Positions 41,182-50,225 of a stretch of 50,525 nucleotides of DNA are shown here, piece after piece; the first letter of the stretch is position 1; every line of letters begins with the position of its first letter. Made by a program: the position numbers and the translations under genes. The notes below the pieces were generated by a model. It was given only the letters and a program-made list of their open reading frames with translations. It ran no database searches and was not told the DNA's origin. Source of the stretch: Acidobacteriaceae bacterium (GTDB lineage: Bacteria > Acidobacteriota > Terriglobia > Terriglobales > Acidobacteriaceae); contig PLSM01000156.1 of assembly GCA_003165075.1 (NCBI GenBank), positions 125 through 50,649 of the forward strand. Direction: 5' to 3'.

Positions 41182-42798
41182 TTGGACTCTCTTCAGCAAC
41201 AGCATGCGCTGTCACTGCTTAGCGGTGATGAGGCGGTTGCCATGGCCGCCTTCGACGCCGGGGTGAAACTCGGTACAGGATATCCCGGCACTCCATCGAC
41301 AGAGATACTGGAGACCTTCGAATCTCTGGGTGGAAGGGCGCAATGGTCGCCCAACGAGAAAGTAGCGCTGGAAGTTGGGATCGGCGTCGCCTTTGCCGGT
41401 GCGCGCGCGCTTGTAACCATGAAACATGTGGGGCTGAACGTTGCCGCAGACCCCTTATTCACCGTGGCGTATACCCGGCTGGATGGGGCGTTGGTCGTGG
41501 TCTCTGCCGACGATCCCGCGATGGCCTCAAGTCAGAACGAGCAGGACAATCGGCGCTACGCGCTGGCTGCCGGCGTTCCCATGTTGGAGCCGTCTGACTC
41601 GCAGGAAGCGTACGAGTTCACGTTGCGCGCCATCGATATCTCCGAGCGCTGGCAAGTGCCGGTCCTGTTGCGCATGACCACGCGCGTATGTCATTCCAAA
41701 ACAGTCGTACGCCGCGCGACGGTTGCGATTCCTCCTCCGCGTCCGGCGCACTTCGAGCACGATTTTCCCTCTCGAGTCATGATTCCGGCCTACGCGCGTC
41801 CCGCGCATTTACGACTGCGTAAAACGCTCGCGCAGATCGCAGCCTGGAACGACGAGGCGGGGCCAAACCAGCTCGTGGCAGGCTCATCCTCGCTGGGAAT
41901 CATCACTTCGGGCGTGGCATTCCAATATGTGCGCGAGGTCGCGGGCGAAGCAAGCGTGCTGAAGCTGGGTATGACCTATCCGCTTCCTCTGGAGCGCATG
42001 CGCTCTTTTGCCGCGAGCGTCGAGCGCTGCGTTGTCATCGAAGAAGGAGATCCATACCTGGTCGAGGGCGCGCGCACCGCAGGCATCGCAGTCGAGGCCA
42101 AGCCGGAGATATTCCGCTTCGGCGAACTCAATAGCGGTCGAGTGCGCCGCATTCTGGACAGCGATGATTCGCCGGAACCGAAGCCCGTTCGCGGCAGACC
42201 GCCGGCTCTGTGCCCCGGTTGTCCGCATCGCGCTGTTTATACAGCCCTGAAGAACCTGAACTGCATCGTCTCCGGCGATATCGGCTGTTATTCCCTTGGA
42301 GTGCTGCCGCCCTTCGAAGCAATGGACACGCTGGTGTGCATGGGCGCGGCCATCGGCGTGGGCCTCGGGTTGCGCCACTCGCTGCCGCCTGAAGAGGCCA
42401 GGCGAGTGGTCAGCGTCATTGGCGACAGTACCTTCGTCCACAGTGGAATCACCGGCTTGGTCGAGATGGTTTATAACCCGCCCGCCAGCGGCCATGTGGT
42501 GCTCATCCTCGACAACGGAACTACGGCCATGACAGGCATGCAGGAGCATCCCGGAACAGGCCGCACGCTGGCTCATGCCAAGACGGGCAAGGTTGTTTTT
42601 GAGGATCTGGTGCGTTCTCTGGGCGTGCGCAATGTGCACGTCGTCGATCCTGCGCCGGACCCGGCAGGATTTCAGGAACTGATTCAAGCATGTCTGGATA
42701 CTCCGGAGCTTTCAGTTGTGATTGCCCGCCGGGACTGTTTGCTCGCAACCCGCGCGATCCGCGAATACGAGAGGTGCAATGAGCAGCAAACCAACTAA
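41182..42798 (+). CDS. iorA: Indolepyruvate:ferredoxin oxidoreductase alpha subunit
   Basis: The catalytic subunit for thiamine-diphosphate-dependent conversion of aryl-pyruvates to aryl-acetyl-CoA with ferredoxin reduction. N-terminal segment LLSGDEAVAMAAFDAGVKLGTGYPGTPSTEI is characteristic; the TPP-binding half has LCPGCPHRAVY, GDIGCYSLG, GDSTFVHSG and NGTTAMTGMQEHPGTG. Length is 538 residues; the family usually has 600 or more, with a C-terminal two-cluster ferredoxin domain (CxxCxxC). That domain is absent: the protein ends after ARRDCLLATRAIREYERC. The TTG start has AGGG eight bases upstream. It overlaps iorB by 20 bases. Confidence 0.93.
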   Translation: MDSLQQQHALSLLSGDEAVAMAAFDAGVKLGTGYPGTPSTEILETFESLGGRAQWSPNEKVALEVGIGVAFAGARALVTMKHVGLNVAADPLFTVAYTRLDGALVVVSADDPAMASSQNEQDNRRYALAAGVPMLEPSDSQEAYEFTLRAIDISERWQVPVLLRMTTRVCHSKTVVRRATVAIPPPRPAHFEHDFPSRVMIPAYARPAHLRLRKTLAQIAAWNDEAGPNQLVAGSSSLGIITSGVAFQYVREVAGEASVLKLGMTYPLPLERMRSFAASVERCVVIEEGDPYLVEGARTAGIAVEAKPEIFRFGELNSGRVRRILDSDDSPEPKPVRGRPPALCPGCPHRAVYTALKNLNCIVSGDIGCYSLGVLPPFEAMDTLVCMGAAIGVGLGLRHSLPPEEARRVVSVIGDSTFVHSGITGLVEMVYNPPASGHVVLILDNGTTAMTGMQEHPGTGRTLAHAKTGKVVFEDLVRSLGVRNVHVVDPAPDPAGFQELIQACLDTPELSVVIARRDCLLATRAIREYERCNEQQTN

Positions 42799-43276
42799 CG
42801 TTGTGATCGCGGGCCTGGGAGGGCAGGGCGTGATCAAGGCTTCCGACATCCTGGCCGATGTTGCCTTCAGCTCAGGTCTGGACGTCAAGAAGAGCGAGTT
42901 GCATGGGATGAGCCAGCGCGGCGGTTCCGTCTCCAGCGATGTGCGCTTTGGCGAGCGTGTGTTCAGCCCTATGGTTCCGGAGAAAGAAGCGGATTTCCTG
43001 CTCGTAATCGCGCCGGACCAGGTCGAGGTGAACGCAGCGGTCCTTGGGCAGAACGGCATTCTCATTGAGCCATCTCAAATCGACGAATCCAGCCTGTCAA
43101 ACAAGAAGAGCATCAACGTGGCGCTCCTTGGCGTGTTGAGCCGTCATCTGCAGTTTTCGGTCGAAGCATGGACCGCCGCTCTCAAACGCAATCTGCCCGA
43201 GAGACTGCACGAGGCGAATCTCATGGCGTTCTCGATCGGGCGAGCCAATGAGCGAATCATGGGACAAGGAAAATGA
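42779..43276 (+). CDS. iorB: Indolepyruvate:ferredoxin oxidoreductase beta subunit
   Basis: The 165-residue partner of IorA. It has the gamma-type fold of 2-oxoacid oxidoreductases: VVIAGLGGQGVIKASDIL near residue 8 and KKSELHGMSQRGGSVSSDVRFG near 37. GAGG lies five bases before the ATG at 42779, inside the end of iorA. It overlaps the ligase gene by ATGA. Length is a little short of the usual 190 but complete at both ends. Confidence 0.92.
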   Translation: MSSKPTNVVIAGLGGQGVIKASDILADVAFSSGLDVKKSELHGMSQRGGSVSSDVRFGERVFSPMVPEKEADFLLVIAPDQVEVNAAVLGQNGILIEPSQIDESSLSNKKSINVALLGVLSRHLQFSVEAWTAALKRNLPERLHEANLMAFSIGRANERIMGQGK

Positions 43277-44604
43277 ATTCGATTCTGGAAACCGGTGTTA
43301 CGGACTGTCATCCCGCCAGTTTGCCTGATTATGTTCCGGTTTCTGAACTCCGCGACCTGCAGTTAAGCCGCCTGCAATCCGTGGTTACACGGGCGTGGCG
43401 GCAGGTCAAACTATTCCGCTCCCGCATGGATGAACGCGGGCTCGCGCCGGAAGATATCCGTTTGCTCGAGGACATCGCGAAGCTGCCGTTTACCCAGAAG
43501 AGCGATCTGCGCGACACCTACCCGTTTGGGCTTTTTGCCAGCCCCATGAAAGACGTTGTCCGTCTCCACGCCTCCAGCGGAACCACGGGCAAACCCATTG
43601 TGGTGGCTTATACAAAGGAAGATGTGGAGGTGTGGACTTCGGTCGTGGTCCGCTGTCTCGCCGGCTGCGGGTTAAATCGCGGAGATATTGTTCAGGTCGC
43701 ATATGGCTACGGCCTCTTCACCGGCGGGCTGGGTGCACACTACGGTGCCGAAGGTCTGGGCGCGGCGGTCGTCCCAACCTCGGGCGGCAACGCCGACCGG
43801 CAGATCATGCTGATGAAGGACTTTGGTGTGACTGCGATGTGCTGCACGCCAACTTACTTCCTGCACCTGATTGAGCGCGCTGCCGAACTTGGCGTGGAAA
43901 TGAAAGAACTATCGCTCAGGGCAGGAGTTTTCGGCGCCGAGCCGTGGAGCGAATCGTTGCGCCAGCACATTGAAAGGGCGAGCGGCATCGAGGCTTTTGA
44001 TATCTACGGCCTTTCTGAGATCATTGGTCCGGGCGTGGGTTGCGAGTGCCGCCGTCATCAGGGCTTGCACATCTTCGAGGATCACTTTTATCCGGAGATT
44101 GTTGATCCGGCGACCGGAACTCCGTTGCCCGACGGAGACGAGGGCGAACTGGTGCTGACCACGTTAAGCAAGCAGGCCATCCCCATGATCCGTTACCGGA
44201 CCCGCGATATCACCGCGCTGCTGCCTGGAAGGTGCGACTGCGGGCGCACGCTGCGGCGGATTGGCCGCATCGGACGGCGCAGCGACGACATGCTGATTAT
44301 TCGCGGCGTGAATGTATTTCCGTCGCAAGTGGAGTCCGCGCTCCTCGAGATTGAAGGCGTCTTGCCGCATTACCAGATCCTGCTTACCCGTCAGCAGGGA
44401 TTGGATCAGATGGAAGTGCAGATCGAAGTAACGCCGCAAATGTTTAACGATAAGATCGGCGCCTTGCAGCGACTCCACGAAAGACTTCAGGGCGCGCTCG
44501 ATCATGTGCTGGGAATCCGCGTGCGTGTGGCCCTCGTCGAAGCACATTCTCTTGAGCGCAGTGAGGGCAAAGCAAAACGTGTGATTGACAGGCGGACACT
44601 ATGA
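43273..44604 (+). CDS. paaK: Phenylacetate-CoA ligase family protein
   Basis: A 443-residue AMP-forming aryl-CoA ligase of the PaaK type. Visible motifs are HASSGTTGKPI near residue 97 (phosphate loop), DIYGLSEIIGPGVGCEC near 237 and the C-terminal hinge GRIGRRSDDMLIIRGVNVFPSQVE. It can activate phenylacetate or indoleacetate with CoA, or run in reverse to form ATP from aryl-acetyl-CoA only with a different nucleotide balance. Its place after iorAB suggests aryl acetates as the substrates. ATGA overlaps join it to both neighbours. Confidence 0.92.
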   Translation: MNSILETGVTDCHPASLPDYVPVSELRDLQLSRLQSVVTRAWRQVKLFRSRMDERGLAPEDIRLLEDIAKLPFTQKSDLRDTYPFGLFASPMKDVVRLHASSGTTGKPIVVAYTKEDVEVWTSVVVRCLAGCGLNRGDIVQVAYGYGLFTGGLGAHYGAEGLGAAVVPTSGGNADRQIMLMKDFGVTAMCCTPTYFLHLIERAAELGVEMKELSLRAGVFGAEPWSESLRQHIERASGIEAFDIYGLSEIIGPGVGCECRRHQGLHIFEDHFYPEIVDPATGTPLPDGDEGELVLTTLSKQAIPMIRYRTRDITALLPGRCDCGRTLRRIGRIGRRSDDMLIIRGVNVFPSQVESALLEIEGVLPHYQILLTRQQGLDQMEVQIEVTPQMFNDKIGALQRLHERLQGALDHVLGIRVRVALVEAHSLERSEGKAKRVIDRRTL

Positions 44605-45032
44605 AGATTCAGCAGATATCGCTGTTTGTCGAGAATAAACCGGGACACATTGCCGCCCCGGCACGCCTGCTGGCGCAGGAAGGCGTCGATATTCGGGCGT
44701 TATACCTGGCAGACACCCAGCAATACGGCATACTGCGGATGATTGTCTCGGACTGCCAGAAGGCTGCCGGGATTCTTGAAGCCCACGGATTCGTTGCCAA
44801 AGTGACGGAGGTTCTAGCCGTCGAGGTGGCCGACCATCCGGGAGGCCTGGCCGACGTAGTGGGAGCCCTGGAGGGAACCGGCATCAATATCGAGTACATG
44901 TATGCCTTTCCCTGTCGTCGCGGAGAGGAGGCGATCCTGATTTTCCGCTTCGCCGATCCCGATGCGGCGATTGCGCATATGGAAACAGCAGGCATTAATC
45001 TGCTAGAGTCCAACGAACTTCTCAATCTATAG
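44601..45032 (+). CDS. Tandem ACT-domain protein
   Basis: A 143-residue protein made only of two ACT domains: residues 1-70 (QISLFVENKPGHIAAPARLLAQ) and 72-143 (VLAVEVADHPGGLADVVGALEG). Both have the GHIA/GGLA loop that binds amino acids. No enzyme domain is attached, so it is probably a sensor or a regulatory subunit, likely for an aromatic amino acid given its operon. Similar ACT proteins accompany paaK in ior operons of anaerobes. ATGA overlap with the ligase gene. Confidence 0.88.
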   Translation: MKIQQISLFVENKPGHIAAPARLLAQEGVDIRALYLADTQQYGILRMIVSDCQKAAGILEAHGFVAKVTEVLAVEVADHPGGLADVVGALEGTGINIEYMYAFPCRRGEEAILIFRFADPDAAIAHMETAGINLLESNELLNL

Positions 45033-45045
45033 CAGGACTGCGATC

Positions 45046-46227
45046 ATGCCCATCTCAAAAATCATCGCCAGACAACTCGAAAACGCCTCCTGGATTCGTC
45101 GCATGTTTGAGGAGGGCACACGGCTCAAGCGCGAGCGCGGGGCTGACGCGGTCTTCGATTTTTCGCTCGGCAATCCTGACGTTGAACCGCCGCCTGCGGT
45201 CGTGGATGCATTGCGGCGGATTGTCGCCGGCAATCGTCCGGGCTCGCATGGCTATATGCCCAATCCCGGTTACTCCGAGGTTCGCGAGGCCGTCGCTAAA
45301 AAGCTGCGCAGAGAGACCGGTTTGGACTTCACCGCCGAGGACGTCTTTATGACGGTCGGCTCCGCGGGCGCCTGCAACGTGATCCTGAAGTCGATTCTCG
45401 ATCCAGGGGACGAGGTCATCGTTTTGGTCCCCTATTTTTCTGAGTACCAGTTCTATATCTCGAATCACGGCGGGTGCATGGTTCCCGCGGAAACCGACGC
45501 CTCGTTCCTGCCCGATGTGGAGCGCATTGCAGCGGCAATCACTCCTCGCACGCGCGCCATCATTGTCAATACGCCCAATAACCCAACCGGTCGTGTTTAC
45601 CCCGAAAGTGTCCTGCGCGATCTGCAAGCGATTCTGGCGCGCGCCGATCAGGCAATTACTGTCATCAGCGATGAGCCGTACAAATCCTACGTCTATGACG
45701 GGCAGAAACAGCCCGAGGTGGCGTCGCACATCGCAAATACGGCAATCTGCAACTCGTGGTCAAAATCGTTGGGATTGCCAGGAGAGCGCATCGGGTACCT
45801 AGCGCTTTCGCCGCAACTGGAAGATGTTGCCGGTATGCGCCGTGCGTGTGCCTTCAGCAATCGCATTTTGGGTTTTATCAACGCGCCTGCAATCTGGCAG
45901 TGGGTGATGATGGAGACAGCGGACGAAACCATCGACCCAGCACCGTACGAGCACAAGAGAAATGTCCTGTGCGATGCGCTGGCGGGCATCGGCTACGATG
46001 TGAGGCGGCCTGAGGGGTCGTTCTACATTTTCCTCAAGACCCCTATCCCCGACGACATTGCGTTTACCAGGCTGCTTGCGGATGAAGGCGTGCTTGCTGT
46101 CCCGGGCGCTGGCTTTGGACGCTCGGGTTACATCCGTCTGTCGCTGACAATTCCCCTGGACCGGATCGAAAAATCGATCGGCGGATTCCAACGTGCATTT
46201 CTCTCATCGCTTCGCCAGGAAATCTGA
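45046..46227 (+). CDS. Class I/II PLP-dependent aminotransferase
   Basis: A 393-residue aminotransferase of the aspartate/aromatic fold. The PLP lysine is Lys240 in NSWSKSLGLPGERIGYL; NTPNNPTGRVY near residue 178 and SDEPYKSYVYDG near 206 are the cofactor-binding segments; RSGYIRLSLT near 360 has the substrate carboxylate arginine. It starts 13 bases after the ACT gene. With iorAB it would supply or use aryl-pyruvates. Substrate specificity is inferred from context. Confidence 0.9.
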   Translation: MPISKIIARQLENASWIRRMFEEGTRLKRERGADAVFDFSLGNPDVEPPPAVVDALRRIVAGNRPGSHGYMPNPGYSEVREAVAKKLRRETGLDFTAEDVFMTVGSAGACNVILKSILDPGDEVIVLVPYFSEYQFYISNHGGCMVPAETDASFLPDVERIAAAITPRTRAIIVNTPNNPTGRVYPESVLRDLQAILARADQAITVISDEPYKSYVYDGQKQPEVASHIANTAICNSWSKSLGLPGERIGYLALSPQLEDVAGMRRACAFSNRILGFINAPAIWQWVMMETADETIDPAPYEHKRNVLCDALAGIGYDVRRPEGSFYIFLKTPIPDDIAFTRLLADEGVLAVPGAGFGRSGYIRLSLTIPLDRIEKSIGGFQRAFLSSLRQEI

Positions 46228-46815
46228 TATCGGATGCGCAGGCGTTGGACCGGTATGGATGGAGTGCCCGACGAATTTGGTGTCAGCGGGAGTGAGAGAG
46301 GTTGTTGTTGGTAGATGCAAATATTGAGGATGCTCTCATGCAACGCTCCTACCCACGACGTAGCCGAGCTTCTTAATGTGTGAGCAGTTCTCGGAAGACG
46401 AACCGACAGCTACGGGCTCCGGAGAGGGAGTGGAAATGGGCCACCTCGACGGTCAGAAGATTTTCATGCCACGCACATCAAGATCTCCGCTGACATTGTC
46501 GGTCCCTATTGTCTTCCAGCGGACAAAGAGGAAACTGAGCGTTCTGATACACAGCAAGAATCCTCTGGCGGACGGCATTCCGTGAGGCGTGGCGATGCAT
46601 ACGCGCAGTTCCGGGAGGATCCGTCAGCTCGTTCCCCAACCCGGTTTTGGCCCTTTCCAGAATCTCTGGAAGGCACCGCGCAGAGCAAGGGAGAGTCGGC
46701 GAGGATACAGGACTTGGTCGCGTCAGGGATGGATTGGCTGTTGACAGCAATGCGTGAACCGGTGTGTGCGCGCATATAATTGGCCTACACAATCCTCGCT
46801 TGCCAGAGGCGTTCA
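46228..46815. other. 588-base gap without a supported gene
   Basis: Short open frames exist on both strands (for example 46376-46585 plus and 46478-46816 minus), but none has a ribosome site, a recognisable domain or codon use like its neighbours. A perfect TATAAT is at 46775-46780 near the right edge. The stretch may contain remains of a decayed gene; I cannot identify it. Confidence 0.5.
46775..46780 (+). promoter_or_regulatory. Consensus -10 box before the Fe-S protein gene
   Basis: TATAAT lies 35 bases before the ATG at 46816. A perfect TTGACA is at 46741-46746, but the spacing is 28 bases, too long for a normal sigma-70 promoter. Either an activator helps or the TTGACA is chance. Confidence 0.5.
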
Positions 46816-48111
46816 ATGGCTCATGTGACTCTCAGGAATAGCTACCTGGCGCTATCGAATCGGCTCAACCGTTTTCCGCAAGGCGCACCGCCTTCCGAGC
46901 TTCTCTTCCAGATACTGGAGGTCTTGTTTACCAAAGACGAAGCAGCGCTGGTGGCGCTGCTTCCGATCAAACCCTTCAACATTGCCGCGGCAGCAAGGGT
47001 ATGGAAGAAGCCGGTTGCCGAATCGCGAAGGATTCTTGAGGGTCTCGCATCGCGCGGGATGCTTCTTGACATGGAGATGCAGGGGGAGCAGATCTTTGTC
47101 TTGCCTCCGCCCATGGCTGGCTTCTTCGAATTTTCAATGATGCGCCTAGGCAACGGATACGATCAGAAGCTGCTGGCCGAGTTGTTCTACCAGTACCTGA
47201 ACGTGGAAGAGGATTTTGTGAAGAACCTCTTCTCCGGGGGCGAAACGCAACTGGGCCGTGCGTTTGTTAATGAGGAGGCTCTGACTACGGACCAAACGTT
47301 GGCGGTGATGGACTACGAAAGAGCCAGCGAGGTGATCCACACGGCCTCGCATATGGGCGTTGGAGCCTGCTACTGCAGACATAAAATGCAGCACATGGGG
47401 AAATCCTGCGATGCTCCCATGAACATCTGCATGACCTTCAGCGGGACGGCCCAGTCGCTGATCAAGCACGGCATCGCGCGCAAGGTCGATGTAAAACAGG
47501 GCATGGATCTGCTGGACGAGGCTCTGGAGCACAATCTCGTGCAGTTCGGGGAGAACGTACAGCAGAAGGTGGCGTTCATATGCAACTGCTGCGGATGCTG
47601 CTGTGAGGCTATGCTCGCGGCCAAACGCTTCGCCGTCCTAAACCCCATCGCCACTACCAACTTCCTGCCGGAAGTCAGTACGGATTCGTGCAACGGCTGC
47701 GGCAAATGCGTGACGGCCTGCCCAGTGGAGGCCATGGGACTCGTGTCTGCAGGCGACCCACATAAGCCTACGCGCAGAAAGGCGCGGATCGACGAGTCCC
47801 TCTGTCTGGGTTGCGGCGTCTGCGTACGGACGTGTCGCAACCGCGGGATCAGGCTCAGATTCCGGAAGACGCGTGTGATAACCCCGGTCACCACTGCCCA
47901 TCGCGCCGTGCTCATGGCCATTGAGCGGGACCAACTTCAGAACCTCATCTTCGACAATCAGGCGCATTGGAATCATCGCGCCATGGCCGCCATCCTGGGA
48001 GTGATCCTGAAACTCCCCCCGATCAAGCAAATCATGGCGAGCAGGCAAATGAAGTCTCGGTACCTTGAACAGCTGATGCGACCCAGAGATTTTGTCCATC
48101 TGGACCATTGA
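46816..48111 (+). CDS. Multi-cluster 4Fe-4S protein of unknown function
   Basis: A 431-residue protein with a winged-helix-like N-terminus (ALVALLPIKPFNIAAAARVW) and several cysteine-rich sites. CYCRHKMQHMGKSCDAPMNIC near residue 194 and CNCCGCCCE near 257 are non-standard. Two ferredoxin-like clusters follow: SCNGCGKCVTACPVEA and LCLGCGVCVRTC. Such proteins occur in anaerobes without a proven role; electron transfer or a redox sensor is likely. Whether it serves IorAB, which lacks its own ferredoxin domain, is a guess. AGAGG lies seven bases before the ATG at 46816. Confidence 0.82.
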   Translation: MAHVTLRNSYLALSNRLNRFPQGAPPSELLFQILEVLFTKDEAALVALLPIKPFNIAAAARVWKKPVAESRRILEGLASRGMLLDMEMQGEQIFVLPPPMAGFFEFSMMRLGNGYDQKLLAELFYQYLNVEEDFVKNLFSGGETQLGRAFVNEEALTTDQTLAVMDYERASEVIHTASHMGVGACYCRHKMQHMGKSCDAPMNICMTFSGTAQSLIKHGIARKVDVKQGMDLLDEALEHNLVQFGENVQQKVAFICNCCGCCCEAMLAAKRFAVLNPIATTNFLPEVSTDSCNGCGKCVTACPVEAMGLVSAGDPHKPTRRKARIDESLCLGCGVCVRTCRNRGIRLRFRKTRVITPVTTAHRAVLMAIERDQLQNLIFDNQAHWNHRAMAAILGVILKLPPIKQIMASRQMKSRYLEQLMRPRDFVHLDH

Positions 48112-48283
48112 AAGAGAGGGCTCGAAAATCCTAGTCTGGCATCTGCTTCATCAACCGACGGGGCTCAAGCGTGAGCCTAACTTCCGGATGACCGCCTAAA
48201 GGGTGAGGAGATCCCCCGGCCCTGCCGAATAAGCGTTAACCTAACGGTTGTTTTTCATTGCGAATAGAAATACCATCTTGCTC

Positions 48284-48619
48284 ATGAAAACCCTCACTTC
48301 AGACGGTGAGTTTGAAAACTGGGATGTATTGGAGAGGTTTCTTCCAGAGGGATGGGAAGAGCAAGCCCGACTGAGTGGGGCGATGCGGCGAGCCCGGTAT
48401 ATCAAGAGCCCAGAGTCAGTGCTGCGCATTCTTCTGCTGCACTTGGCGAACGGCTGCTCTTTGGCTGAGACCGCAGCGCGGGCTCAAGCCTCGGGGTTGG
48501 GCGTAATCAGCTCCGTGGGGGTATTTAAGCGGTTGCGCGCAGCGGGGCCGTGGCTGCGCTGGCTGTCGCAGCAGGAGCGTGGGACGGCGGCTCTGCCGGG
48601 GGTAATCTCACACTGCTGA
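48284..48619 (+). pseudogene. IS4-like transposase, N-terminal fragment
   Basis: About 110 residues match the N-terminus of IS4-family transposases: FENWDVLERFLPEGWEEQAR, RRARYIKSPESVLRILLLHL and GCSLAETAARAQ, then FKRLRAAGPWLRWLSQQ. The catalytic DDE part (about 300 more residues) is missing; the frame ends shortly after 48580, where integrase sequence begins. The element was therefore cut by a deletion or recombination. Inverted ends were not identified. Confidence 0.75.
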
Positions 48620-48914
48620 CCACTTGGCGCTGACCATTGACCGGGAATATCAAAACCTCATCTGTATTGCCTTTGTCATATTCCACGTTTAGCCGGTCGG
48701 CAACAGTCGTCACGTTTACAGACTGCCAAACTCGTTTGTCGCCCTGAAGAAAGCGCAGGTAATGGACTGCTTCGGGGTGGTGCTCAGGGAGACCAGCGAC
48801 AAGAGCGTACCCCGCCCGAAGCGTTCGGTTTCTGTTCCATGCTGGATCGAGGTACGAGTAGCGCCCATCCGATTGACGAACGCGGATATAAAGGCGAACT
48901 TTTGGCGCTTTCAT
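48602..48914 (-). pseudogene. Integrase N-terminal fragment
   Basis: On the minus strand from ATG 48914, MKAPKVRLYIRVRQSDGRYS, WNRNRTLRAGYALVAG and YLRFLQGDKRVWQSV match the N-terminal part of acidobacterial tyrosine recombinases. After about 95-105 residues the frame enters the transposase fragment, so the core-binding and catalytic domains are lost. AGGA lies eight bases before the start. It is head-to-head with a second integrase remnant, 49 bases apart. Confidence 0.65.
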
Positions 48915-48963
48915 CGAACCGTCCTAAGGGGTAATACAGCCCACCGAGAGACAGGAGCGATCT

Positions 48964-49725
48964 ATGGCAGTTTTCCCACGCGGCAGAGTCTGGTGGTACA
49001 AGTTCTACTTCGCCGGACAACTCATTCGGGAGTCGGCTAAGTCAACCTCGAAGACCGTGGCCAAGGACGCCGAGAACCAGAGACGGCGCGAACTCGAACA
49101 AGGCTTCCACAATCTGAAACAGAGGAGAGAGATTCGGATTCGGCAGTTGCGGGATGTGGCTGACGAATATCTGGCGGACTACAGATTGCGTTTTCGGGGA
49201 ATCACTTTCGCCGAGTATGCGATCGGCCACGTGGTGAGACTGCCTGGTGAGAAGCTACTGGTCGACATCGACGAACCGGAGGTCCTCGGCTATCAAAGCG
49301 CGCGCCTTAAAGAGTCCGCAGCACCGAAGTCCATCAATGAAGAGGTCCGGTTCCTTCTGACCATGATGGGGGAAGCCTGCGATGTGATTCGAGTGAGGCT
49401 TTGCAAGAAGAAGAAGCTCAAACTGCCCGCTCGGCGCAAAATCGGGAAGGCGTATGAGCCGGATGAGACCCAGACAATGGGACAACTTTCACGCAAGTCT
49501 CGCTCTCCGCACATCCATCTGGCCCCCATGATGGCCCTCAGCGCCGGTATGCGCGATGCTGAGATTAAGTCGCTTAGCTGGAGCCAGATTCACCTGGACA
49601 AGAACTAGATCCAGATGGGAGAGAGCACGACGGCAGCCGGGGAGGAGAGGACGATCCCCATCAACTCAGTGCTCTACCAGGCCATCCTTGAATACCGCGC
49701 GACGTATCTGGGGAAGTTCAATTGG
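48964..49725 (+). pseudogene. Tyrosine integrase with in-frame amber stop, truncated
   Basis: From ATG 48964 (AGGAG seven bases upstream) the frame gives MAVFPRGRVWWYKFYFAGQL, a SAM-like arm and the start of the catalytic domain with its first arginine (LSAGMRDAEIKSLSWSQIHL). A TAG at 49606-49608 follows LDKN, yet the same frame continues with MGESTTAAGEERTIPINSVL, which is ordinary integrase sequence. Homology stops near 49725, before the His-Arg-Tyr residues. So it has one nonsense change and a lost 3' end. Confidence 0.8.
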
Positions 49726-49731
49726 TTGCTT

Positions 49732-50067
49732 TTACGCAATTGCCCCAACCAGCCAACCGATGCCGGCGGTCATCGCCATCGCCAGGCCACCGCAGAATGT
49801 CACGCGAATTGCGCCCATCATTACTCTTGCGCCACCCGCGCGTGCAGCCAGTCCGCCCATCAGTGCGAGAACTGCCAGCGACGATAGAGAGACGAAAGGG
49901 ATCAATCGCGCCTGTGGTGCGATCGCAGTGACCATGAGGGGCATCATGGCCCCGAGAGCAAAGCTGCACGTAGCGGCAAGGGATGCCTGCAATGGGCGCG
50001 CACGGAACTTTTCGGAGATACCGAGTTCATCGCGAGCATACGCGCCCAAAACAGAAGCCCGGAGAAG
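49732..50067 (-). pseudogene. VIT-family iron/manganese transporter, C-terminal fragment
   Basis: On the minus strand, LGAYARDELGISEKFRARPLQ followed by three membrane segments (SLAATCSFALGAMMPLMV, FVSLSSLAVLALMGGL, VTFCGGLAMAMTAGIGWLVG) matches the end of VIT1/CCC1-type transporters. The N-terminal half is replaced by unrelated sequence from about 50068, including a basic stretch MESHGRSNSKNAFRRFQKF that I cannot place. Likely non-functional. Confidence 0.75.
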
Positions 50068-50225
50068 CCCGATGCCGCCGGTGCGATGCAGCCTTCTGCT
50101 TCGCCCCGGCATTTTGAAGCGCTTCCGGACGAGGAACTTCTGAAAACGTCGAAATGCGTTCTTGCTGTTCGACCGCCCGTGGGATTCCATCGAGTTGCCT
50201 AAACGCGTGATTGACCTGCCCTGTC

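Noticed and set aside
46741..46780. TTGACA and TATAAT read as one strong promoter
   Set aside because: The 28-base spacing is far outside the range for sigma-70; only the -10 box was kept as a candidate.
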